This document shows, in pieces, positions 50,201 to 62,200 of a stretch of 64,000 bases of DNA. The notes under the pieces are model-generated. The model had not been told where the DNA came from. It made no database searches and was given only the letters and a program-made list of their open reading frames with translations. Position numbers and translations under genes: made by a program. Origin of the DNA: Echinometra lucunter (lineage: Eukaryota > Echinodermata > Echinoidea > Camarodonta > Echinometridae); the NCBI GenBank assembly GCA_029962745.1, contig CM057152.1:26348507-26412506 (forward strand). Direction: 5' to 3'. How positions within the stretch are numbered: position 1 is the first letter of the stretch; every line of letters starts with the position of its first letter.

Positions 50201-53200
50201 TTTGGACCATGAAACATAACAGTTTACCATATCAGCATTTTTTTTTCTTTTTACGGCAGTGGATTAAATCAGAGTACGGTATCTTTAAATCCAACTCATT
50301 CCTGACTTGTCCAGAAATGAAGTTAGGTTGAAATCCCTTATAATATTAGATATTATTATTTAGATATAGGGTTTTAGAGGCATCAATATTTCTGGAGGTC
50401 CATCACGGTCGTCTCAGAAAGCAAATATATTTAATTTGATTTTGTACATGTATGCATATGGAGATTTCGTCATCAAAAAAATATTGGACGGTTTTACAAA
50501 AAATATTGGACAATATATTTTGCCCCACCCATAAAATTATCATTGGGCAATAAACGATTGTGCGCATACAGCTAGCGTGACGTCACAATGAAATTGCACT
50601 GCATTTGTAACTGTAAGCCACGCCCATACAGAGCAGAGCAAAGTACCTTCACGGTCCCTTACGAACAGAATGCCAGTTAGAAAATCATTTCTAAGTCCCA
50701 TTAAACGTAACGTGAATTACCGCAGTACAAATATCAGTTTCATCAGAAACTATGCCTGCCAAAAGGAATGGTTTCAAAGAAAACTCAATGTAGAATCAAA
50801 ATTTATTTTTAAGTGAACTACCACAGTAATGGGTTAAATAGGAAGACATGGAGATGGAGGGGAAATTTATCCATAGTAAATCAATAATGATAATAATGAT
50901 TTGAATATGCCATTTTCACCACAACCAGAATGGTTCATTTTCTAAAGAAATATGTACTTCACATTTCTTTTTGCCAGTCTTCACCCTATCTAAACTGGAG
51001 AGGCACAATATTCTGTAACTTGCTTTACATAACTTGGTAGGATGTGATAGTCATTGTGATCTATTTAGCATTGTGAGCACCTGTAAAATGGTGCCTGGCT
51101 GGAATGCTCCCTCAGGAGTGGAGAAGGTGCATACATTGTGTGTGGGCAAGCCTGAATCCAATGACCAAGGTAATAATATTTCTGTAAAGCACTTAGACAC
51201 ATCAGAGAAATGTATTCAGTGTAATATAAATGCAGAATATTATCCTTATTATTAACTCGCTTAATGATAATATGACTTCTTCCTCTTCACAACTGCGGAC
51301 TTTCAGAGATATTATATTCTCTCCACTTTTATCTTACCATTCTCTTCTCTGCTCTAGAGATAAGGCAGTGATTGAGTACTGCAAAGTACGCAACCAGCTT
51401 GGATGTACCATGTGCAGTCACATCTGTAAACAAGAAACAATATCAATATATCAGTTTAATAAAAAATACACAAATGATTTAAAACAAGCAAAAATTGATG
51501 TAGCTCTCAGAATACTAAAATTCAATGAATTTCAAAAAAATTCCTTAGTGAGACCCTACCTTTTCTACAAAATAGCCCCATGCACTGCTTTATAAAATAG
51601 GAGTAACGTTTACAATGGCAATGCTGAATCAAAGATTCATCAGGCTCAATTTCTTGTATAAACAGATTACATTACAGACAATAGAATATTAAAGGAAGGG
51701 AAGTAATCAATCTATTAGAGGCTCCAATTATTTCATTAGGGAATTCTGAATGCAATCAGAGATGTGGCCCTAATTGCTCAGTAGCGATATATCAAAATTT
51801 TTATGCTCTGCAAAAGAAATGAAAAGAAATTCTCTCAAAAAAGAGTACACTGTAAAACCAGAAAATTCCGCGAGCATTTTACTTTTGCAAATTTCGCAAA
51901 TAGTCCAGTTTTGCGAAAGTTAACCCGTTGACTCCTGAATTTTTATGTTCCCATAGACTTCATTCAGGGGCATCCAGTTCCAGTAGCCAATGGGTTAAAT
52001 GCCCTCGAAATTTTTTTGTTTATACATTGCATTGAATACAATAATACAATACACACTGTACCGTACATCGGCTGGGTGTACCGAATATAGCTTTCAAGTC
52101 ATCCAGAGTTTTCACAATGAAAACTCATATTTCCAGAATATAACCAAATTCTGTTCCCTTGGTCGGCATAAACTTTATTCAAGCTTTGATTACATGACTT
52201 TATAAGCAAAATCATGAAGAATTCGCACCTACATTTAAGAAAATACGTCGCCATTACCTCATTACAAACCTATCATGCTGATATTTTCCTTGCTATTTTC
52301 TTCTACATAAAGAGGGATGCGCCATTATTGGTATTTAACACACTGAGACACACAAAATGAGACACAACCAATATCGATAAGGAACTTTGTTTTCATCATA
52401 AAAAGGAAACTTGCATAATGTGTTTCTAACATAACACATTCCTTTTGGTCATGGAAGGTCATAAGAATAAAAAGGTGGTCCGTGCTAGTACTAACACCAC
52501 TACTAGTCTCAATTCAGACCTAGCTGTTTCACTGAAGGAGCTCTTAAATGAAGCTGAATTCGTCGAGGCTCTTGAGAAATGTGTTGCCAAAATCCTCAAA
52601 GCGAGGATTGAAAAGAATGAGGAAAGAATAGATAAGCAGGAGGGTGAGATCCATGACTTGAGGGTTAACCTAGCTATGAAGGAGAAGGAGATAAAGACCC
52701 TCAAGTCATCTGTGGAAAAACTGGAATCAAGGATGGCGGCTTGTCAGACTAGGGCTGACGATCTGGAACAATACAGCAGACGAAATAATGTGCGTGTTTT
52801 TGGAGTCCCAGAAGCACCAGATGAAGACACCGACGATCAGGTGATCAAGATCGTGTCAAACCACCTTGGCTACAACTTGACCAAGGCAGAGATCGACAGA
52901 TCCCATCGTTCCGGAAAGCCCCGCTCTCCAAACAGCAAGCCCCGTCCGATTTTAGTGAAACTGTGCTAACATAGAAGTAAGCTTGCGCTGCTGAAGAATC
53001 GACGAAAGCTGAAGAACTCTGGCTTCTCCATCCAGGAGGATTTGACCAGGGCAAATCACGAGATTTTAATGAAACTGGTGAAACACCCCAAAGTGGCTGC
53101 TACCTGGTCAGCTGATGGAAAGGCTATAGCTGCCCTGAAAACCTCCCAAGATGGTGTCCAAATTAAGAAGGTCTTTGCATCTCTGCAACAAGTTACTGCC

Positions 53201-56200
53201 CTGTAAACTGTTCTTGAGTTCATCTTTACTTCACATGTATATAGCTATAAACTGTTAATAATCTTTCTTAAAATCTCCCAGAGGGTAAACTCTTGTCTCC
53301 TTGTATTACTTTTCTCTTTTTTTTTTTTTTTTACCTTGAATAATCATTCATCACTTTTCTTGGTGTTTTGTAAGACAGACTCTATGTTTGTTACTTTTGT
53401 GTGCTTTATTTACCTTTCATTTTATATATTTACTCATCTACATATGTTGGTGCTCCTGTATGTTTCTTTGTGTGTGTGTGTGTGTCTGGGTGTGTATGTG
53501 CGTGTCTCTTTGAATGGCTACCCCAAGCTGTACTTTAGGATGTTTAGGTATTTGATGTATATTTTTCAAATTGATATTCCAAGATCTTTAAGGCTGCTGA
53601 AGTTGTACTTAGTATCTACATCTCTTCATCATGGATGATGATATAGAGGACCAACCTGTGATTGTAGAGAATGAGTGTAATTATATCAATTGTAATGATT
53701 TTCTTTTTAAAGGTAATTGCAAACTTTCTCTCCTTCATGTAAATTCACGAAGTCTATTTAAAAACTTTGAAGATCTTGTTGTTTTCTTATCCAGTGTGAA
53801 ACACAATTTTTCTATTATTGGGATTTCAGAAACCTGGTTCAAACCATCTACAGATGTGAATTTATTTCATATCCCTGAATATTCTCTTGTTCAAGTTTGT
53901 CGACAAAATAAAAGAGGGGGTGGTGTTGCTCTTTATATTAGAGAGGGTCTTGAATATACAATTCGTGATGATCTTTCAAGAGTAACTTTGGGCTACGAAT
54001 CTATATACATAGAATTTGTTTTGAATAATGTTAAGACGGTTGTTGGATGTGCATATCGAGCACCTGACAATGATGTGAGGTCATTTGTTATTGACTTTGA
54101 ACAGGACTTGCAAGCTCTGAGTAGCGAAAATAATAATACTTATATTATGGGCGACTTTAATACTAATTTGTTGCATTATGACTCTGATGATCGAGTAAAA
54201 GATTTTGTTGATCTCTTTACATCATTTGGCTTTTTTAGTCTTATTACAAAACCTACACGTATTACTTCTTCTTCTTCAACACTGATAGATAATATATTCA
54301 CAAATTGTGTGCGAGATGCTTTTGAAAGTGGTATTTTCTGCTCAGACTTGTCTGATCATATGCCAATATTCAGCATCAATAAAGAGCCGGCTGTTATCTC
54401 TGTCAAAACGAGTAGTGAGGTCTACAAGCGTTTGATTACAGAGAAAAAAATAGAAAGTTTTAGAAAAGATCTCTTTACTTTTGATTGGTCATTTTATTAC
54501 ACTTTGACAAATGCAGATGAGTCTTATAATTATTTTTTGTCTATCTTTTCTCGGTTGTATGATATTCATTTCCCCATCGTTAAACTGAATAAGAAACGCA
54601 AATGTAGAAAACCGTGGATTACTAAGAGTCTCTTAAAATCTATTAATCATAAATATAAGTTATATTGTACGTACATTAAATGTAAAAATGATAAAAATAA
54701 AAAAAAAGTATCTTGCTTATAAGAATGCGTTGACGAATCTAGTTCGGAATAGCAAAAAAGATTATTATGACAATGTTTTTAAAAATACACAGAAGGATAT
54801 TAGGAAGACTTGGACTCACATAAATGAGCTGCTTGGAACAGGGAAAAGGGATCTTATACCAGATGAAATGTATCATGGTGAAAATTTATTCACTACAGAT
54901 CTACAGAAAGTTGAGTATTTTAATAATTTTTTTATCAATTAGCCTGAAAATATCAGTAAAGAAATTCCAGAAGCCCAAACATCTTTCAAAGATTACATGC
55001 CGAGGCAAAATTATGCATCATCTCTATTTTTGAGACCAACATCAGTTCATGAAATCACAAGGCTGGTGTCTTCATTGAAGGCTTCTAAATCAAGTGGTTC
55101 AGATGACATTTCTCCTAAAGTTATCAAAGGTTGCATTCATGTCATTGCTGAACCACTGTGTCATGTTTTCAATAAGTCAATATCTCAAGGTATTGTTCCC
55201 ATTAAGTTGAAAATTGCTAAAATCGTTCCTGTCTACAAAAAGAGTGATCGTAAATGCATTGAAAATTATAGACCAATTGCTTTGTTGCCGATCTTCTCAA
55301 AGATCTTGGAAAAAATAATGTACAAAAGATTAAACGATTATTTGCTGTATCATGATATCATGACACCGCATCAATTTGGCTTCAGGAAAAATTGCTCTAC
55401 TAGTATGGGTGTATTAAACTTGGTTAACACAATTATCACTGCTATGAATGATGGAAAATTTTGCCTTGGTGCATTCCTTGATTTAAGTAAAGCCTTTGAC
55501 ACCATTGATCACAGTATACTCCTAATTAAGCTTGAATATTATGGCATTCGTGGGATGGCTTTAAATTGGTTTAAAAGCTATCTAGAAAACCGGTCCCAAT
55601 TTGTGGTTATCAAAGGTGTCAGCTCAGAATATAGAAATATTAAATTTGGAGTACCGCAAGGATCGGTTCTTGGTCCGTTGCTTTTCCTAATCTATATTAA
55701 TGATATTGTTAATTCTTCCAAATTGCTTACATATTCTTTATACGCTGATGACACCTGTTTATTACTTTCTCATAAGAATTTGCAAAGTCTTATTCGGGAG
55801 GTAAATACTGAAATTTGTCATGTTTTTGCCTGGTTTTGTTGTAATAAGCTGTTACTGAATACAAGTAAAACAAAATGTGTTTTATTTAGAACAAAGGGGA
55901 AGAGGATCATTGATAATATAGATCCAATAATAGTTGGTGGTCGACAAATTGAATTCAGCTCAAGTGTGCAATTTCTTGGTGTCACAGTTGATGAATACTT
56001 GTCATGGAATTATCACCTTACTAATGTATGTTCTAAAGTATCTCGTAATGTTGGTGTGATATCAAAAGTAAGATATTTCTTACCTCAACGAACATTGGTT
56101 TCTTTATATAATGCTTTAATTGTGCCGCATTTAATGTATTGCAATATCGCTTGGGGACATACATACAGGACTCATGTACATAAATTACAAGTTCTTCAAA

Positions 56201-59200
56201 AGAAAGCTATAAGATATGTCACAAATTCAAATTATCTGGCTCCAAGTTCCCCACTTTTTTTGCAGTTGAATATGTACCACTTAATGAAATGGTCTCGCTG
56301 AATTGTGTTATTTTCATGTATAAATACCAATCCCTGCATTGTTCTTTCTTACAAGAAACTTTTGTGGTTAATTCTAAGATTCATAATTATAACACACGTC
56401 AGAGACATCTTATTCACCAACCCTTTGCTAGAATTAATGCTACGTTGAAATCATTCAGAACAAATTGTGTTAAAGAATGGAATATGTGTCCTGCTGATAT
56501 AAGAAATAGCAGTACCCTGTCTCGGTTTAAGAAATTATGTCATAAATATCTACTTGATAAATTTAAGACTAGTTGTTAGTTGCACCTGGGGGGTGACATG
56601 TTTGGAGTGTGAATGTCTGTGTTTGTCTGTGTGAGTGTGCGAATGTTTGCATGTGGGTTATGTTCCTGTTGTGATCTTTAAATACCTTGTAATTTTTATC
56701 TTTTTTTTTTTTTTTTTCTCATAGTTGTTCTATGTTTAAGTAAAATATCATATGCAGGGGCCCCTGATTACAAGCTGTGCTTCTTTGGGGTCCCAAACCT
56801 GTCATTTTCATCAGTTCTTTGTAATGTAACCATTTTATTTTGTTTGTACTTTTGTACTTTTTTTGTACTTTGTACTTTTTTTGACTGGTTTGAATAAATT
56901 CAATTCAATTCAATTCAATTCAATTTACTTTCTGAAATTTTTTCTGATCTTGCCTCCGATGAGAGAATAGTTTTTTTCTCTTGCTTTCAAAGTGATGTTT
57001 TATCCCTTATTTTTACATGGTTGGCGATTCACAAAAAGTTTCATGCACGCAAAATCGGTCGGCTCCAATTCGCAAAAAATTTCATGACTCAAAAGTTTCT
57101 GGTTTTACAGTATATCAAAGCATTACCAGGTAATTAGTCTTCGAATTGATCCAGTCATAAAGCTGATATATTAAATGTTGAAATCAATATTAACCAAATC
57201 CCTCAAGCACATGTCATAAATCACTGTTACTGCATATCTTTTTCCTCAGGACTATACTTTGCAAATCGTATCAATTTGTACGGCATGTGATTTATATACT
57301 ACCTTTAACAGAATCAATTAAATTGACCTAATTCTACTTTCAGTTCTGCAATTTCGGAATAGTTCCTCGGAGGTTTGAACCAACTTACCGACGTAGTGTT
57401 TGGCTCTTGGGAGTAGTGAGAGGAGCAGTGAATAGATCTGATGTAGGACAATCAGCGACTCTGGGGCTAGCTGAAATCATACAAGAAAGTCATGCACTTG
57501 AAAATGCGCAAGTGGACATTCTTTTTCAATTTTTCTACATAAAAAAGTATGTTTATTAATGACTTTCATTATCTATTTCATAACAAAGACAGGTAGAAGA
57601 CAAGCAATTAATATCCTTTACAAAGTTTCCACTGCCTTTTATTGTGATTTAAAGTAGTTAACATATAGTGGAGTCATTTTACATAAAATGAGGCATAAAC
57701 CTTACACAAATTGCAATAGAAAATCTGACATGTGGTCATTAATGAAGGTCACCTCTATAACAGGCCTGATGAAGGCTAGCAGTATACAAATGATGCACAG
57801 GTCTGAGTGTGTAGGTAGGAATTGATTTAAAGTGGCTATCGTAATAATTATGTGATCAGTTGTGTGTCCAGTAAAAATACATGCACGGCTGTCGACAAAT
57901 CAGACTGCAGAGATTTCTCAACCCATTCTATAACTGCTGCCGAAATGTTGCAATCTCTTACGTTTGCTACATCATGTGACATCTGATCTCATTTACTACC
58001 TTATTGTTGCAATTAATTCAGATAACATGGGACTCTTGATAAGCAGGGCTATGATGCACATGGACTTACTCTGATCTCTCTCTGTGGGCTATGGAGTGAC
58101 CTGGCTGATCTGAAAGATTGTCTGAAGTGAGGATCAGGCACCAGGGAGATGAGGAGGAAAGCAGCAGCTACAGGGTAAATAACAAACAAAAACAAGAAAC
58201 TACATGAAATTGCTATTTACAATTTCAAATTTTGAATAAAAAGAAAATACCGGAAGAGAAATGCTCTGGAAAAAAAATGAACACAAATCAAGAAAGAAGC
58301 AGGAAAAAATATATATAAGGACTTGTTGTTTTGCAATGTTAAAGAGGCTAAATGACATGGAGACAATGCTTAGGGGTCATTTGCACACACTATCCAAATA
58401 GCCTTACCATTTCTGACCCTGTTGTTCTGATGAATGAGGAACATCTCTACCCATCTGTCTATGTGATGAAGGACCCAGTGATGGGCTAGCTTGTTTCTTG
58501 GGACCTGGGCTGCTAACCAGTCCAAGACCTGCTGGGGGTTATACTCTGAGATCTATAAAGAACAGAAAGAGAATGAGTTCAGTGAGTCAAAAACTAGATA
58601 GAATAACATGTTCCATGGGACCTGCATTGCTAACCAGCATCAATTTCTGAAGCCACTTAATTCCAAGCATTTCTTAGAGACTGGCTCAAGATGGTGTAGT
58701 ATTACTTACATCCCATATTCTTTGAAGGATGATTGGTGTGAAGGAGGTGCATCCTGGAGGGACTGGTTCAACCAGAAGAGACAACATCTTGAAAAAAGGT
58801 ATTCCAGCCTGTAAGCAGAAGCAGCATTTGACACGTAAATAGTACAATTACCCGAATCAAACAACGGAATGATCATTCTTACTGACAATCACAATCTTCC
58901 TATGAATAGATTAGAGAAGGGACGGTAAAAAATAGCATCTCTTATCCAGAGTATACAAATTTTGGACAGACGTACATGTAATATAAAAGAATTTCACAAA
59001 TATATTATTCATTTTATGGAACCCTCAAAAAATCTCCCCACAAAAAAAAAGAATTCCCAGGCTTGATTCCAAGTTTCAATTCAGGCAACTACTGTATCTC
59101 TTTTGTGTTTTGTTAAGTCTCATATAAGATCATGCACTAATTTGGACACCAAACACATTGCTATCAATACAAACGTAGCAAGAGAAAATAAAATAAATGG

Positions 59201-62200
59201 TCAAAATGGCAGTCCAAGTTTAGGTGAGGTGATGGTGAAGATGGGAAAGTAAGAGAGATAGAGAGATAGACAGTACTTGCCTCTGGACTTAGCTTGCTGA
59301 TTGCATTGAATATCATGGAGATGATCTGTCAAATAAAATGAAAGAATGAAAGAAAAAGTTCATATTGGGAAAACAGATAAAAGAGGCATAGATAGGATTA
59401 AAATGGTCTGTGGGTGACTTCTTATTGGAACATATAGCAGGCCTGGTAAAATTATGTCTTCAAGATAATGTGTTCACCTAATCTGTCAAAATTGTTACAG
59501 CATTGTGCTACCTGCATATTACAAAAATACTAGCTTCAAATCACTGATAGAATACAATACCAGATGCCTCTTCAAACTTGAAATCCATTTCACTCACACT
59601 AAATTCCTTTACTTCTGCACCAATACTGTAACATACCTGCTCAGCAAGCTTGGGCTGGAACCTAGTAAGTCTGAATATGAGATTCCTTGTCTGCTGCAGA
59701 TTGATGTTGTCTCGGATTTGTTGGAACAAGAATGGGAAGCCCTACAGACAAGGCAGAAACCACTTTAGAACATCTGGTGCAAAAGAGCCCATCATACATG
59801 TAACTCTAACACTAACACTAACGCTAGCCCTAACATCAACATTGATTTACGGTCTAACCTTGACCCTAAACCTGATCCTACATGTACTCCTTATCATCAC
59901 CTTACCCCCCCCCCCCCCCAAAGCCCATGCCAAATCCCAACCCTAGCCATAACCCTGACCCTGACAAATGATACATGGGGTATTCTGCAGGTTAGCCACC
60001 ATCTATTACATGGATGACTCAAGAAACCAATACATTCTCAAACAGAATAATATGTCTTGCATCACATTTTCCTCTTCATGTTAATGGCCATTACCTAACA
60101 AAATTTTGCTGAAAATGTCTTTGAAAAAAAAAAATTATCCCCCCCCCCTATAAAATATGAGAAATTCATTTTCTCTATTCCCAATGGGCTTTTTTAGGGC
60201 TTGAATTGGGAGGGGGTCAATTTTATCTTCGAGATGAAATGTCCAATTGACATGAAATTCGGGTTGATGATACTTTGATTTATTAGCAATACATTGCTGG
60301 CATGAAATATGCAATATGATTTCTTTTTTTTATTACTATGCATGGAATTTATTAGGAAATATTTGCTACTCTGAAAAAGTGGCTAGAAAAAAGGAAAAAA
60401 AATTATCAGACTGACTTGAAATAGAACAAAAACAGAGATCAAGATGGTATTAACATAATACAGTATGCATTCATATGATGAAAAAAAAAATTGACAAATT
60501 TGACCATTATTTGTCATGTGACCTTGAAATGCCTTGTCTGATCTTTGCAAAATTGGTACCAAAAGATGCACAGACTTCAAAGAAAAAAGTCATGAACAGG
60601 TTTTGTGATATTTGCAGCAATTTACGAGGTTGCAAAATTACTTCAGGAGGGGTCAAAGTGACCCTCCCCCCAGTTAGTTAAGGGTTAAACAATGTGTTAC
60701 TAAAGACTGAAAACTAGTCTTGACTGACACCTAAGTGTGATATACTTATTCCCTGATCTGAATTTTTAAAATCTTTAATCATTTGAAGTATTGTCTGAAT
60801 GTCGCTCCCATTCCCTTTTCTTCCAAAACTATGAAATAAAGATATACAATCCTCCTCCTATCCTCACCAACTTATTCAACTATCACTGACAACAAATAAT
60901 AGGATACTGTTGTTTTTGCTGCCCTGTGAGGCTTTTGAAATGGTATCCCTCTAGGATGGACTATATCATGATTCACTGATATAATGAGAACCAAGTGCCA
61001 GGCTCTTTGTCTGAAAAATTTACTGTAATTCTGTGACTAAAAAAAATAAATAAATGAATCAAGTCATAAAAGGAAAACAGTAAATCACATGGGCAGTTTG
61101 ACACTTTGCTCCTCATATATCAATTGACTAAGTTCCTCATTAATGAATACAAGCCCCGGGGGGTGTTTCATAAAGCTGTTCGTAAGTTACGAACGACTTT
61201 ACGAATGACTGGTGATACCTTCTGGTGCTAATCAGATTCTCATTCATTGACATGTAGCACCAGAAGGTATCACCAGTCGTGTGTAAAGTCGTTCGTAACT
61301 TACGAACAGCTTTATGAAACACCCCCCCAGGAATCAATACCTTTCCTCCAACCAGGACAGCATAGTCGTTGTGAGAAAGAAGAAGCCGGCGGTCTGTCCT
61401 AGAAGACTCTACAAGGTATGCTATCAGAGAGATCATCTTCTCAAGCGATGTCGGCTTGTACTTGTCTTCTGTCAGTGATATGACATCATCGTCATCGTCT
61501 TCATCATCATTCTCATCATCAGATATGACCTCCACCTTTAAAAAAGACACACAATTCAGAAAAGAATTTTAGAAAATAATACAGGAACTTGCTATTTGTT
61601 TCTAGCACTTTGGATCACAGGTACCCAATGACACAGAAATAGCACAATATCATAAAACTGTGTATATTAAAGCCGCACTTTTTTCCACACTAAAAATAAA
61701 AATTAAAAAAATCAAAAATCAAAAAGTCTGGGTCCACCTTATATACAGAGACAAGAAACAAACCACCTGTAGTGCAAGTATGAGTGATATCTACTGCATT
61801 TGTGTCTGCATATTTCACTGTTAGCTGATGCAGTTTGTATTGAGTGAGCATCCCATTTGGCTTGCCATATTCAAGTCCTTCGTAAAGTCATTTGTAACTT
61901 TACGAACAGCTTTATGAAACACCCCCCAGGTAAATCAAATTATTCCTATTTCGTTTGTATCTTGGGACACTTTTAGACGACAGGACAAAATTTGTAAGGT
62001 AATCAAATCATTCATATTATGTTTACATCTCGTAACTCTTGAAGACGATGGGACGCAATCATTTCATCATTAGGTAAGTAATTCATAAGGTAATCGTGAA
62101 TAATTACTTTGTCAAGTTAGTCATATCAATCCTGTTTCATTTGCACTTGGAAACTCTAGAAGATGATGCAATCATTTTCAATGTCATGTTAGTGGCATCA

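Larger units (their letters stand above)
52330..56925 (+). mobile_element. CR1/L2-like LINE, degenerate
   Basis: A two-ORF non-LTR retrotransposon antisense to USP34. ORF1 has a coiled coil; ORF2 has an AP-type endonuclease and RT. The 3' end is an AATTC microsatellite (about 56891-56923) rather than poly(A), a habit of the CR1/L2/jockey group. Its 5' end is uncertain. Several disabling changes mean this copy is not autonomous. Confidence 0.88.
51850..57112. mobile_element. old TIR element split by a LINE
   Basis: CTGTAAAACCAGAAA at 51850-51865 is mirrored by TTTCTGGTTTTACAG at 57096-57110. Flanking inner sequence on both sides shares GCAAATTTCGC/GCGAATTGG-like words. The LINE and a 79-bp repeat lie inside, so this element predates both. 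Confidence 0.6.

Noticed and set aside
51034..51595. Plus-strand open frames as a small gene
   Set aside because: They overlap USP34 exon 13 on the other strand and show no protein-family features.
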